A program made the translations under genes and the position numbers. This document shows, one piece after another, positions 17,587-25,797 of a stretch of 64,000 nucleotides of DNA. The first letter of the stretch is position 1. Every line of letters begins with the position of its first letter. This DNA comes from Leekyejoonella antrihumi (GTDB lineage Bacteria; Actinomycetota; Actinomycetes; Actinomycetales; Dermatophilaceae), in NCBI RefSeq assembly GCF_007845645.1, contig NZ_VCQV01000029.1, forward strand, positions 1 to 64,000. The letters are read 5' to 3'. Below the pieces are notes generated by a model. The model saw only the letters and a list, made by a program, of their open reading frames with translations, ran no database searches and had not been told where the DNA came from.

Positions 17587-18201
17587 ATGTCTCTCACGAA
17601 TCCCCTGGGTGACTTCGAGGTCACCGACCCGCAGGCCATGCGGGCCCTGGCCCACCCCGTGCGGTTGGCGGTGCTCAGCCGGCTGCAGCGCCAGGGGCCG
17701 ATGACCGCCACCGCGCTGGCCGAGCACGTGGGCGCCTCGCCTTCGGTGACCAGCTGGCACCTACGCCACCTCGCCTCCTTCGGGCTGGTCACCGACGCCA
17801 CCGCCCCAACGGGCGCCGAGGACGGGCGGCGACGGTGGTGGAAGGCCGTCGCACGGGGCATTCGGTTCGACATGCCGGACAGCCCGGAGGGGCAGGATGC
17901 CGGCCGTCTGCTGCGGGCCCGGATGATCGCCCAGGCCCTTGAGCACGTTGCGCGATGGACCGCCGAGATCGAGCCGGATCTGGAGGAGCCGTGGGTGCGG
18001 GAGGCGGGCGCCGGCAACACCGGGGTGCGCCTCACCGCTGACGAAGCCCGCGATCTCCAAGCCGCCATCGAGCAGCTGCTGGCTCCCTACGTCACTCGGC
18101 AGGCCGAGGAGCCGCCTGCCGGCGCCGACGAGCGGCGACTGGTTCGGGTCATCCGGTTCTTCCTGCCCGAGCTGCCTGCCGTCAGCGATGACCCACCATG
18201 A
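17587..18201 (+). CDS. ArsR-family winged-helix regulator
   Basis: This 204-residue protein has an N-terminal winged helix (DPQAMRALAHPVRLAVLSRL, then TALAEHVGASPSVTSWHLRH as the recognition region) followed by a longer C-terminal domain. I see no metal-binding CxC motif, so it is probably not a classical metal sensor. The next gene, an MFS exporter, overlaps its stop by four bases (ATGA), so it probably controls that exporter and itself through the palindrome over its own -10. Confidence 0.88.
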   Translation: MSLTNPLGDFEVTDPQAMRALAHPVRLAVLSRLQRQGPMTATALAEHVGASPSVTSWHLRHLASFGLVTDATAPTGAEDGRRRWWKAVARGIRFDMPDSPEGQDAGRLLRARMIAQALEHVARWTAEIEPDLEEPWVREAGAGNTGVRLTADEARDLQAAIEQLLAPYVTRQAEEPPAGADERRLVRVIRFFLPELPAVSDDPP

Positions 18202-19487
18202 ACGTGCCGAAGATCGAGGTCGGCGCGGACTCGCTGTGGCGACACCGCAACTTTCGGCGATTCTGGTCTGCCCAAGGGGTCTCGGAGCTCGGCGACCGGG
18301 TCACCGAGCTTGCGCTGCCGTTGATCGCGGTCATCCTGCTGGATGCCTCCCCAACGCAGGTGGGTGTGCTGACTGCAGTTGTCTGGCTGCCCAACCTGGC
18401 TTCGCTGTTCATCGGCGCTTGGGTCGAGCAGCACCGGCACAAGCGTCGGCTGATGATCGCCGCCGACCTGTTCCGTGCCGCGGCGCTCCTGTCGATCCCG
18501 GTCACCTACTGGGCCGGTGCGCTGACCATGCCCCAGCTGTATGCCGTCGCCATGCTCACCGGCGTGGGCGACGTGGTCTTCTCCACCGCCTACCCGTCCT
18601 TCTTCGCGCACCTTGTCACCGAACGCCAGTATCTGCAGGCGAATAGCAAGCTGTCGACGACTCGATCCGGCTCGTTCATCGCTGGACCCGCGATCGCAGG
18701 TGTCCTCGTGCAGGTGCTGAGCGCGCCCATCACGATCTGCCTGGACGCCGCGTCATTCTGCTTCTCCGCCCTGCAGGTCAATCGGGTGACCAGCACGGAC
18801 GCCGAGCCTGACGTCGGTGACACCTCACTCATTCGCCGTGCCAGGGCGGGCGTGTCCTACGTGGTGCGACACCCCTATCTGCGCGACAGCCTGGGTTGCG
18901 CCACCACGATGAACTTCTTCAACTTCATCGGTGCCACCCTGCTGGTCCTGTTCGCCAACCGAATTCTGGGCCTGTCGGCCGGCATCATCGGAGTTGCCTT
19001 CGGGATCGGCGCCTCTGGCGGTGCCGTCGGCGCAATGTGCATTGGACGGCTCACCCGACGTTTTGGCGTCGGGCGCGTCATCGCCTTCGGCGCACTGGTG
19101 TTCCCATCCGCGATCGCCATCGCCGCTGCCGCGCAGGGTCAGCTGTGGGTGCGTGCCATGGCCCTGGCCATCGCCGAGTTCGTCGGCGGATTTGCGGTCA
19201 TGTGCTTCGACATACCGCACAACTCGCTTCGGACCATCGTGACACCCGACTCGATGCGCAGCCGAGTCGCCGGTGGCTACAGCACCATCAACTACGGCAT
19301 CCGTCCCGTCGGCGCAGTGGTCGGCGGCCTGCTGGCGGACTGGATCGGCGTGCGCGCAACCCTCTTGGTCTCTGCCACCGGCGGCATTCTGGCGCTCCAG
19401 TGGCTGATCCGCTCACCGATCCTCCGCCTCCTGGACCTCGGCGACGTCCAGTCACCACGAGCCACCGCAGCCGCCGCCGAGCACTGA
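18198..19487 (+). CDS. Major facilitator superfamily exporter, EntS-like
   Basis: This 429-residue protein has about 12 membrane helices. The early motif NFRRFWSAQGVSELGDRVTE and VTERQYLQANSKLSTTRS in the middle are typical of the enterobactin-exporter (MFS_3) group, which pumps out siderophores or macrolide-type drugs. Its start overlaps the ArsR-type gene, which suggests drug- or substrate-responsive control. The C-terminus, in a short tail of Ala and charged residues, is cytoplasmic. The substrate cannot be told. Confidence 0.88.
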   Translation: MNVPKIEVGADSLWRHRNFRRFWSAQGVSELGDRVTELALPLIAVILLDASPTQVGVLTAVVWLPNLASLFIGAWVEQHRHKRRLMIAADLFRAAALLSIPVTYWAGALTMPQLYAVAMLTGVGDVVFSTAYPSFFAHLVTERQYLQANSKLSTTRSGSFIAGPAIAGVLVQVLSAPITICLDAASFCFSALQVNRVTSTDAEPDVGDTSLIRRARAGVSYVVRHPYLRDSLGCATTMNFFNFIGATLLVLFANRILGLSAGIIGVAFGIGASGGAVGAMCIGRLTRRFGVGRVIAFGALVFPSAIAIAAAAQGQLWVRAMALAIAEFVGGFAVMCFDIPHNSLRTIVTPDSMRSRVAGGYSTINYGIRPVGAVVGGLLADWIGVRATLLVSATGGILALQWLIRSPILRLLDLGDVQSPRATAAAAEH

Positions 19488-19499
19488 TGGGTCGTGACC

Positions 19500-20110
19500 T
19501 CGCCCAGAAGGCTCCTCCGATCGGGGCATTTGGCCCTTCCCCTTCGGACCCCCTGCAGGCTGTGCCGGCAATGGTGGACGCACTGGTCGACGTCGCCGAT
19601 CAGCTGGCCGTGGTTGGTGTTGATCAGCAGGCCGATCAGAGCCACGTACCGCCCGCCCGGTGCGCCCGACGCAGGGAGCGGATAGACCGTCAGATCCGAG
19701 GCGAGGGAGGGCGGGCCCTGGTAGATCGGATGGGTGCGGGCGAGCACCGATATCCATGCCGCGTGCGTTCCAGTGGGCGCGAACGCTGGTGCCGATGACC
19801 CTGCCTGCACCTGTAGGTGCCCGGTCTCCAGGTCATGCCCGGCCACCACGCGGACCATTTGAGAGACCAGTGCCCCTGGTGCGCGAGCACACACTTCCAG
19901 GACGACCAGTCGCTCGCCCCTGGTCGAAGAACTCGAGGTGAGTCGCGAATCGTCCGTCGCTGCCGAGCGCGGGAGCGACCTGCTGCACCAGCTCCCCCGC
20001 TCTGACCCACAATGGGTCGTCCGTCGGCACATCGGCCCGGTGGCACCGGCAACTCGCCCCAGGATTCATCCAGTGATCGTGACAGACTCAGAACACCGGC
20101 ACCGACCGGC
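19500..20110 (-). pseudogene. Remnant of an ATP-grasp enzyme gene (two frameshifts)
   Basis: Three minus frames join into one protein. SLDESWGELPVPPG passes near 20040 into RADVPTDDPLWVRAGELVQQ and FATHLEFFD. That passes near 19935 into ERLVVLEVCARAPGALVSQM and AGHDLETGHLQVQAG, then TGTHAAWISVLARTHPIYQG. The ATHLEFF and LEVCARAPGALV segments match the metal-binding end of ATP-grasp ligases. The 5' part with the ATP-binding lobe is missing, and the 3' end runs into the MFS gene without a clear stop. The fragment is therefore dead. The exact substrate family is not clear. Confidence 0.55.
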
Positions 20111-20114
20111 TGTT

Positions 20115-20714
20115 TCAGGTGTCGAGCGCTGACGTGGTCGAGCCGGCCGGATCTGACGACGATCGCCAGTCGCTGCCGATCAACCCGTAGACCCACGAGT
20201 CCGACACGTCGCCGTCCACGATGCAGTCTTGCCGCAGCGTCCCCTCACGCACAAAGCCGAGCTTCTCCAGGACCCGAGCGGAGGCGATGTTACGGGTGTC
20301 GGCCTCGGCCTGGACCCGGTTGAGGTCCAGCGTGTCGTAGGCCCACCGAAGAACGGCTCGCGCGGCCTCGGTCGCGTAGCCGCGACCCCACACCGCCTCG
20401 GTGAAGCAGTAGCCCATCGCGGCGCTGCGGTAGCCGGGATCCCATCGGGTCAGGCTGCACCATCCGACAAACACCCCATCCTCAAGACGATCGACGGCCA
20501 ACCGCGCCCCGGTCCCGCCCTCGGCCAACGTGCGGCACTTCTCGATGAACGTCTGCGCACTATCGCGTTCGGTCCAAGGTGGTGCGTCCCAGTAGCGCAG
20601 CACGTGCGCGCTGCTCTGCAGGGCGTACAACGCGTCCGCGTCCGCATCATCGAACGGACGCAGCCGCAGCCGGTCCGTATGCAGCAGCGGCGTGGGCAGC
20701 ACCATGCGTGCCAT
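20115..20714 (-). CDS. GNAT-family N-acetyltransferase, RimJ/RimL-like
   Basis: This 199-residue protein starts with LHTDRLRLRPFDDADADALY and carries the acetyl-CoA-binding segment WGRGYATEAARAVLRWAYDT. The family C-terminal pattern NIASARVLEKLGFVREGTLR follows. Such enzymes acetylate N-termini of ribosomal proteins or small amines and antibiotics; the substrate is unknown. Two starts are close (ATG 20714 and ATG 20705) with no strong ribosome site. It is divergent from the methyltransferase gene at 20851. Confidence 0.87.
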   Translation of the reverse strand: MARMVLPTPLLHTDRLRLRPFDDADADALYALQSSAHVLRYWDAPPWTERDSAQTFIEKCRTLAEGGTGARLAVDRLEDGVFVGWCSLTRWDPGYRSAAMGYCFTEAVWGRGYATEAARAVLRWAYDTLDLNRVQAEADTRNIASARVLEKLGFVREGTLRQDCIVDGDVSDSWVYGLIGSDWRSSSDPAGSTTSALDT

Positions 20715-20850
20715 CGTGCCACTCAGGCCGTCGTCGTGCCGATTCGCGGCCGGCTCGATCAGAACCAGGAGTACGCGTCGAGAAGGTCGAGGTGCGAGCC
20801 GACCTCAACGATCTCAGGAGGTTGTTGGCGGATCTGGCTATCGTGGCTGC

Positions 20851-21516
20851 ATGCCCGACTCCTGGCTGTCCGACACCCGCACCTCGTATGACACCGATGC
20901 CACCGGATACGCCGAGAAGGTAGCTGGGCTGCTCGACCAGAGCCCATACCTTCGCGCGAGCCTGGCGTTGTTCGCCGAGCTGGTCCACGGGGCCGGTGAG
21001 GGGCCGGTCGCCGATATCGGTTGTGGACCGGGGCATGTCACCAGCTACCTGCACGACGCCGGGCTGGACGCATTCGGCATCGATCTCTCGCCCGAGATGA
21101 TTGCCATCGCGCGACGCGACCACCCCGACCTACGCTTCGAGGTCGGAACAATGACAGAGCTCGCCCTGGCAGACGACTCCGTCGCCGGCGTTCTCGCGTT
21201 CTGGTCCGTTATCCACGTACCGGACGACGCCATACCCGCGGTGTTCGAGCAGTTCCGCCGAGTGTTGCGCCCAGAGGGTCCGTTGCTGGTCGGCTTTCAC
21301 GTGGGTGATGAGACACGACACAGGTCCGAGAGTTACACCGGGCGCCCGATCAACGTCGATAGCTACCGACGCCGGCCGAGCAAGGTCGCCGACTGGCTTC
21401 GCGATGCCGGGTTCACGATCGAGAGCGAACTCGTCATCGGACCCGACAATGACCTCCCGGGAGCCATCCTCATTGCGCGCAACTATGCCCAACCGGTGCA
21501 TGCCGTGAATCAATGA
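20851..21516 (+). CDS. Class I SAM-dependent methyltransferase
   Basis: This 221-residue methyltransferase shows motif I PVADIGCGPGHVTSYL, the acidic residue after it in AFGIDLSPEMI, and motif IV-V region LAFWSVIHVPDDAIP with FRRVLRPEGPLLVGF. It is similar to small-molecule methyltransferases with an N-terminal YDTDATGYAEKV cap. No substrate can be read from it. It lies in a patch with broken genes and a second, unrelated methyltransferase, which suggests an exchangeable region. Confidence 0.85.
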   Translation: MPDSWLSDTRTSYDTDATGYAEKVAGLLDQSPYLRASLALFAELVHGAGEGPVADIGCGPGHVTSYLHDAGLDAFGIDLSPEMIAIARRDHPDLRFEVGTMTELALADDSVAGVLAFWSVIHVPDDAIPAVFEQFRRVLRPEGPLLVGFHVGDETRHRSESYTGRPINVDSYRRRPSKVADWLRDAGFTIESELVIGPDNDLPGAILIARNYAQPVHAVNQ

Positions 21517-21522
21517 TCTGAC

Positions 21523-21799
21523 TCGGCCGACCGATCCGGGCGATGGGTTGGGCCGCGTGGCAACACGCATCAGTGCCCCCCGCGCGCGTGCGCTCTGAGT
21601 GTTGGTAAGGGACCATTTGACGTCGCATCGCACCAGCGACGGCGACGCCGTTCGGACCTCGTGGGCAGTCACCTTCACCTTCGTCTCTGCACACTGGGCC
21701 TCCCCACTCCGGGCAGCTTGCGGTGTCGAAGCTCACCGATCTGCCCAGTGCCGTCATTTGTCCGACCGATCGCGCGCTTGCTCGTGTCAGAATCGCCGC
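21523..21799. other. Intergenic stretch without a supported gene
   Basis: About 280 bases lie between two methyltransferase genes. Frames are open on both strands but lack ribosome sites and recognisable protein. CAGAAT at 21788-21793 is a possible -10 for the downstream gene. I see nothing else. Confidence 0.4.
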
Positions 21800-22597
21800 G
21801 TGACTGATGATGCGATGCGCAGGCGAGCGAAGTCGTTCGAGGAGGGCGCGGTCGCCTACGAGAGGTCTCGCCCCACGTTTCCCGACGCCTTGTTCGACGA
21901 CCTGGTGGCCACGGCAGGTCCTCGACTTGGCCGTGGGGTGTTGGAGGTGGGCGCCGGCACCGGACGAGCGACGCTTCCGCTGGCCCGTCGCGGCGCCCGG
22001 ATCCAGGTGGTCGAACCCTCGGGCGACATGCTCCACATCCTCGCGGAGCGACTGCACGCGGAGGACCTGCAGGACGCGGTCACCGTGCGACAGGGAACGT
22101 TTGAAGACGTCGCAACCGGCGATGGTCCCTATGGGGTGGTTGTCGCGGCACAGTCGTTCCACTGGACCGACCCGAGCACCAGATGGACCAGGCTGGCCAG
22201 ACTCCTTGGCAACGATGGCATCGCATTCTTGTTCTGGAACGGCTGGCAGCTCGACTCGACCCAGCACAACCTCGACGCCGTGCGACAGGTTTATCGGCGC
22301 GACGGCGGGGATCTGACCCCTGACATCGACGATCACCGTGCCGGAGCCGACTGGGCGCAGGACGAGATCGCGGCCGAACCTGCGCTGAGCACCGCGGAGT
22401 CGACCAGCTACGCCTGGGACTGGGAGCTACCCGTCGACGACTACCTGAGTCTGCTGGCGACCACCTCCCAGTACGCCGTCGCAGACCTCCACCGTCGCCG
22501 GCAGCTATTCAACGCTCTGAGAGCGGTCCTGGGCGACACGGTACGACTCGACGGACGAACGCAGTTGCTGTCCACGCGCCCGCAGACCATCGGGTAA
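21800..22597 (+). CDS. Class I SAM-dependent methyltransferase (Methyltransf_11 type)
   Basis: This 265-residue protein begins RRRAKSFEEGAVAYERSRP, a typical opening of this group. Motif I is GVLEVGAGTGRATLPLA, followed by the acidic VVEPSGDML and the AQSFHWTDPSTRW loop seen in many stand-alone actinobacterial methyltransferases. The substrate is unknown. GTG 21800 follows CAGAAT by six bases, so the message may be leaderless; ATG 21815 is the alternative start. Confidence 0.82.
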   Translation: MTDDAMRRRAKSFEEGAVAYERSRPTFPDALFDDLVATAGPRLGRGVLEVGAGTGRATLPLARRGARIQVVEPSGDMLHILAERLHAEDLQDAVTVRQGTFEDVATGDGPYGVVVAAQSFHWTDPSTRWTRLARLLGNDGIAFLFWNGWQLDSTQHNLDAVRQVYRRDGGDLTPDIDDHRAGADWAQDEIAAEPALSTAESTSYAWDWELPVDDYLSLLATTSQYAVADLHRRRQLFNALRAVLGDTVRLDGRTQLLSTRPQTIG

Positions 22598-22715
22598 GTG
22601 ACCTCCCGACAAAATGCAGGACAGTAGTCGCCGGCGCCGTGGCAGCTCTCCTCGTTGGGTGGCCATCGACGTGCCGCGCACGATCGGTCCGGGGAAGAGG
22701 AACGAGCGCCGGTCG

Positions 22716-23306
22716 CTACCCCGATCGGTTGGCGAGCTCGGTCAGCCTGGCACGGTATGCGGACCAGTCATAGCCCTCGGGGATGTTGGTATCGGCCTGC
22801 TCCCAGCCGACCGCCCCGTCGAGCTGTTCGCGCATGATGTCGGCGTGACCGGCATGACGGGCAAGGTCGTAGATCACGTGGACGATGATCCGTTGCAGGG
22901 TCACGTCCTGCCGTCCCTGCTGCCACCACGTCACTCGGCCCGGCGCGTCGAGCGGTAGCTGCTCGATCGTCTGGTCCGCAAGGGATGCGACCCGACGATA
23001 GAGGTCAATCAGGCCGGCCTTCGTCTCGTCGTTTCGCGCGTACCAGTCGACCTGCGGGTCCTTCTCCTATGCCTCCAACGGAACGAGTTCGTCCGGCGTG
23101 GCAAACTCTCGCCCGAAGGTCGGACCGAAGTAGCCGGCTTCGACATTGACGCAGTGCTTGAGCACGCCCAGGAGGTTGTTGCCGGTAGGGGTGCGCGGCA
23201 ACCTGGCATCCCGTTCGCTCAGCCGGTCACGCTTCCAGATCAGGCTGTCGCGGGTATTCTTGAGATAGTGGTGCAGCACGCTCTTCGGCTCGGTCAGGTC
23301 AGCCAT
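22716..23306 (-). pseudogene. DinB/DUF664-family protein gene interrupted by one TAG codon
   Basis: From ATG 23306, preceded by GGAGG, the frame encodes a DinB-like four-helix protein (EPKSVLHHYLKNTRDSLIWK, LLGVLKHCVNVEAGYFG), then hits TAG at 23067-23069. The same frame continues without another change to 22716 (DPQVDWYARNDETKAGLIDL, IVHVIYDLARHAGHADIMRE) and ends normally. The metal-binding histidines of the fold (KHCVNVE, HVIYDLARHAGHA) lie on both sides of the stop. A single nonsense mutation, or a sequencing error, is the simplest reading. The YjbR-like gene is 18 bp upstream on the same strand. Confidence 0.8.
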
Positions 23307-23324
23307 GACCGCCATTCCTCCAGT

Positions 23325-23630
23325 TCAGCGCGGGTCGGCGCGCTGCAGCTCCCAGGCCGCCACAAGAGCGTCCTCAATCGCTCCAAGATCGGCGGCCTCG
23401 AGGTCGGCGACGATCATCATGTGCTTCCGGAAGCGGTTCGGCACGCTGAAGGTGGTCGGAAACTGCCGCAGCACCGCATCGCGGTAGTCGAAGTCGGCGC
23501 GAATAACGACATGGGTGCCGTCGAGCTCACGGGCAACCAGCCGACCATGGAGCCGCCACTGGGCCAGTCCGCCCGATGTTGTGCGCCGGACACCCTTCAA
23601 CTCGGCGGCAAGGTCGGCCACCTCGCTCAT
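23325..23630 (-). CDS. MmcQ/YjbR-family protein
   Basis: This 101-residue protein has the fold signature of the YjbR/MmcQ double-wing family, with segments ELDGTHVVIRADFDYRDAVL and FRKHMMIVADLEAADLGAIE followed by the C-terminal helix. The family's function is not established; a DNA-binding role has been proposed. ATG 23630 or ATG 23636 could be the start. It precedes the broken DinB gene in what was probably a two-gene operon. Confidence 0.8.
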   Translation of the reverse strand: MSEVADLAAELKGVRRTTSGGLAQWRLHGRLVARELDGTHVVIRADFDYRDAVLRQFPTTFSVPNRFRKHMMIVADLEAADLGAIEDALVAAWELQRADPR

Positions 23631-23660
23631 CTGCATCGCTGCAGTCTTGCATCCGCCACG

Positions 23661-24020
23661 TCACGGGTTCGGGAGGCTGCCTCGCCGTTCGGGGGGCGCG
23701 GTGGATACGTCGGGGGCGGCATCGTCCGAGATTTTGTACGGCGGCACCGGGTTGTGCCCGTGCAGTCGCTTGTCCCAACGCTGCCAGCCGGCGTTGACCT
23801 GCGCGTGGTGCCGTGCGGTCCGTTCCATCCCGCGTTGCGCGGCCAGCGTCGGGTCGTATTTGGTACCGACCAGAGGATTGCCCGGCGAGTCCGACGGCCC
23901 GAACACCCGCAACAGCGCCGCGGAAACCGGGTTCATGGAGCGCAACCCCGGGTCCGGTGCGCGGGTCGGCGACGGCCCCGCTGTGCCCGCTGCCCGACTT
24001 CGACGATGAATGACGGTCAT
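23661..24020 (-). CDS. Hypothetical protein at the end of the Tad cluster
   Basis: This 119-residue protein is unrecognised. The part from the internal Met (MNPVSAALLRVFGPSDSPGN, PLVGTKYDPTLAAQRG) looks conserved, with composition unlike shadow frames, while the first 28 residues are Arg/Ala/Pro-rich. The true start may therefore be ATG 23936. No signal peptide or membrane segment is visible. It is on the same strand as the Tad operon but separated from it by about 60 bp containing a short CTACC-TTT-GGTAG hairpin near 24042. Confidence 0.55.
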   Translation of the reverse strand: MTVIHRRSRAAGTAGPSPTRAPDPGLRSMNPVSAALLRVFGPSDSPGNPLVGTKYDPTLAAQRGMERTARHHAQVNAGWQRWDKRLHGHNPVPPYKISDDAAPDVSTAPPERRGSLPNP

Positions 24021-24082
24021 GACCGGTCACCAACTTTCATCTACCTTTGGTAGTACGCGCTCCATCGACAGGTGTCAAGGGC

Positions 24083-24499
24083 TCATTCGGCATCCACCTG
24101 ACGGGAATCCTGCGGCGATGGACCGGCCCTGGCTCGCGCGGTCGCGTCGCCCAGCCCGGGCCAGCCCGAAGACACGGCCACCTCAACGGTGACGGTCTCA
24201 CCGTCGACCGCGCAACGCAGCGTGCGGCCACCGTTGCGGGCCGCGTATGCCATGGCCACCGGGCACGGCGCTCCTGCCCCTGCCGGGTCCAGCAGCGCTC
24301 CAGCGCCGGCGAGCGCCGACATGTCGGCAGCGGCGCGCGCCCGATGGCTCGCCTGCACTGCCGAAAGAAGTGCGCACACTCCGGCCAGGCACACCACCAG
24401 CACGCCGATCAGTCCGACTACCAGCACCGTTGCGGAACCACGCTCCGCCGTCGAACCACCATCGGCCCTCACCCGGCGTCGCGCGGCGGCGACTCTCAC
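24083..24499 (-). CDS. TadE-like pilus-associated protein (Rv3654c type)
   Basis: This 138-residue protein has one N-terminal membrane segment (GSATVLVVGLIGVLVVCLAG) preceded by the RGSATV motif of this group, then an extracytoplasmic domain with two Cys. It matches the helicase/secretion-neighbourhood TadE-like proteins, of which Rv3654c is one. GTG 24499 overlaps the stop of the preceding TadE gene (GTGA). It is the last gene of the Tad operon. Confidence 0.82.
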   Translation of the reverse strand: MRVAAARRRVRADGGSTAERGSATVLVVGLIGVLVVCLAGVCALLSAVQASHRARAAADMSALAGAGALLDPAGAGAPCPVAMAYAARNGGRTLRCAVDGETVTVEVAVSSGWPGLGDATARARAGPSPQDSRQVDAE

Positions 24500-24861
24500 G
24501 GCTGCTCCCGCGCCGCGGTGACATCCGCTCCCAGGTGATGACCGCCGGCCAACCAGCCGAACGGACCAGGCACGGGGCTGGACACCCGCACCGTCACAGA
24601 TCCACCAGAGTCCGAAACCTCGAGCGTGGCGCCATCGGGTGCGGCCCGCGCGCCAATGACCTGCACCTGCCCGGCGCTGTCCCCGCGGGCGGCCGACCGC
24701 GCCGCCGCTCGTGCGGCGTCCACGCAGCGCACCTGATCGATGCCCAGCACCACGGCGTTGAGCAGCACCGCGAGCACGAAGACCACGGCCGGTAAGGTGG
24801 CCGCGAGTTCGGCTGTCACCATGCCAAACTCACGCCGAAAACGCGGCCACCTCCGCCTCAT
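24496..24861 (-). CDS. TadE-family minor pilin
   Basis: This 121-residue pseudopilin-like protein contains the TadE motif in FGMVTAELAATLPAVVFVLA, where E follows a helper sequence for prepilin processing, then a hydrophobic helix and a small extracytoplasmic domain. TadE proteins take part in assembling Flp/Tad pili. Its ATG overlaps the stop of the pilin gene by one base (TGATG), so the genes are translated together. Confidence 0.85.
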   Translation of the reverse strand: MRRRWPRFRREFGMVTAELAATLPAVVFVLAVLLNAVVLGIDQVRCVDAARAAARSAARGDSAGQVQVIGARAAPDGATLEVSDSGGSVTVRVSSPVPGPFGWLAGGHHLGADVTAAREQP

Positions 24862-25079
24862 CAGGCCGCTACGCTCAGCGCCGCCTGGATGATGCCGGCC
24901 AGCGCGCTCTTCACCGCACCGGACTTCACCACCGCAATCAGCACCGTCGCGAACGTCACCGCGGCGATCGTGCCCACGGCATACTCCGCCGTCGACATCC
25001 CCGCCTCGGCGCCCGCCGCGCGGGCCGTTGCGATGCGCTGCCTCAGCCGCCTACCCGCGGCCACCCTCTTGGTCTTCAT
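24861..25079 (-). CDS. Flp-type major pilin-like protein (DUF4244)
   Basis: This 72-residue protein has a basic N-terminus, then AEAGMSTAEYAVGTIAAVTF with the conserved Glu/Tyr pair (AEY) of Flp pilins in front of a hydrophobic helix, and a second helix (SALAGIIQAAL). The family is the small actinobacterial pilin of the Tad system. ATG 25079 follows a strong GGAGGAG ribosome site, as expected for the most abundant product of the operon. Upstream in-frame starts would place that ribosome site inside the gene. Confidence 0.88.
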   Translation of the reverse strand: MKTKRVAAGRRLRQRIATARAAGAEAGMSTAEYAVGTIAAVTFATVLIAVVKSGAVKSALAGIIQAALSVAA

Positions 25080-25169
25080 CGAGCTCCTCCTCTTCTCGTG
25101 CCTGGCTGACACGTCACCCACCGCGCCCGGCCCGCATTCGGCTCGGACGGCGCGGCGAACATCTACTGC

Positions 25170-25739
25170 TCAAACAACGCCGCCCATCAGGCTCGACGCG
25201 AGCGCCACCACGGCCGGCACAACGGTCAGCAAGGCGAACGCCGGCAGGAAGCACGCTCCGAGCGGTATGACGATCAGCACCCCGAGCCGCCCGGCTGCCT
25301 CCTCCAGCCGCGCAGCCTCTCGTCGGCGGATATCGCTGGCGGCCCGACGAATCAATGCTGCGGGTGGCACACCGGCGATCCCGGCAAGCGTCAGCGCCCG
25401 ACCGGCCGGACGCCAGACCACCGGCAGTCCATCCCATGCCGCGGACTCATCGACGCCCCAGCGCAGGGCTGCCACGACCTGCCGTAGATCCCTGCGCACC
25501 ACCGGCCCGCTCCGCGCCGCCACGGCATCGACGGCGTGCACGAGCGGGACACCACTGCCAAGCGCCAACGCCAGCAGATCCAGCGCCGCGGCGATGTTGG
25601 TGACATCCTCGGCGCGCACCGGGCCATCGCCGCTCGCAGCGCTCTCAACCTGCTCCGGCACCGGCATTGATCGCCGTGGCCACGTCAGCACGGCCAGCGC
25701 GGAGAGTGCCGCGACCGTCAACGGCCAGCCCGCCGACAT
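25170..25739 (-). CDS. TadC-like type II secretion F-domain membrane protein
   Basis: This 189-residue inner-membrane platform protein of the Tad machine has an N-terminal membrane segment (WPLTVAALSALAVLTW), the cytosolic F domain (NIAAALDLLALALGSGVPLV, AASDIRRREAARLEEAAGRL) and a C-terminal pair of hydrophobic stretches (GVLIVIPLGACFLPAFALL). It pairs with TadB to form the pilus base. ATG 25739 is preferred to an upstream TTG. The pilin gene follows after 90 bp. Confidence 0.85.
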   Translation of the reverse strand: MSAGWPLTVAALSALAVLTWPRRSMPVPEQVESAASGDGPVRAEDVTNIAAALDLLALALGSGVPLVHAVDAVAARSGPVVRRDLRQVVAALRWGVDESAAWDGLPVVWRPAGRALTLAGIAGVPPAALIRRAASDIRRREAARLEEAAGRLGVLIVIPLGACFLPAFALLTVVPAVVALASSLMGGVV

Positions 25740-25797
25740 CAACTGCAGCCCCCGCAATGCACCGAGCGACGCGGGAACGAGGCCCTTGTCGAGGTAC

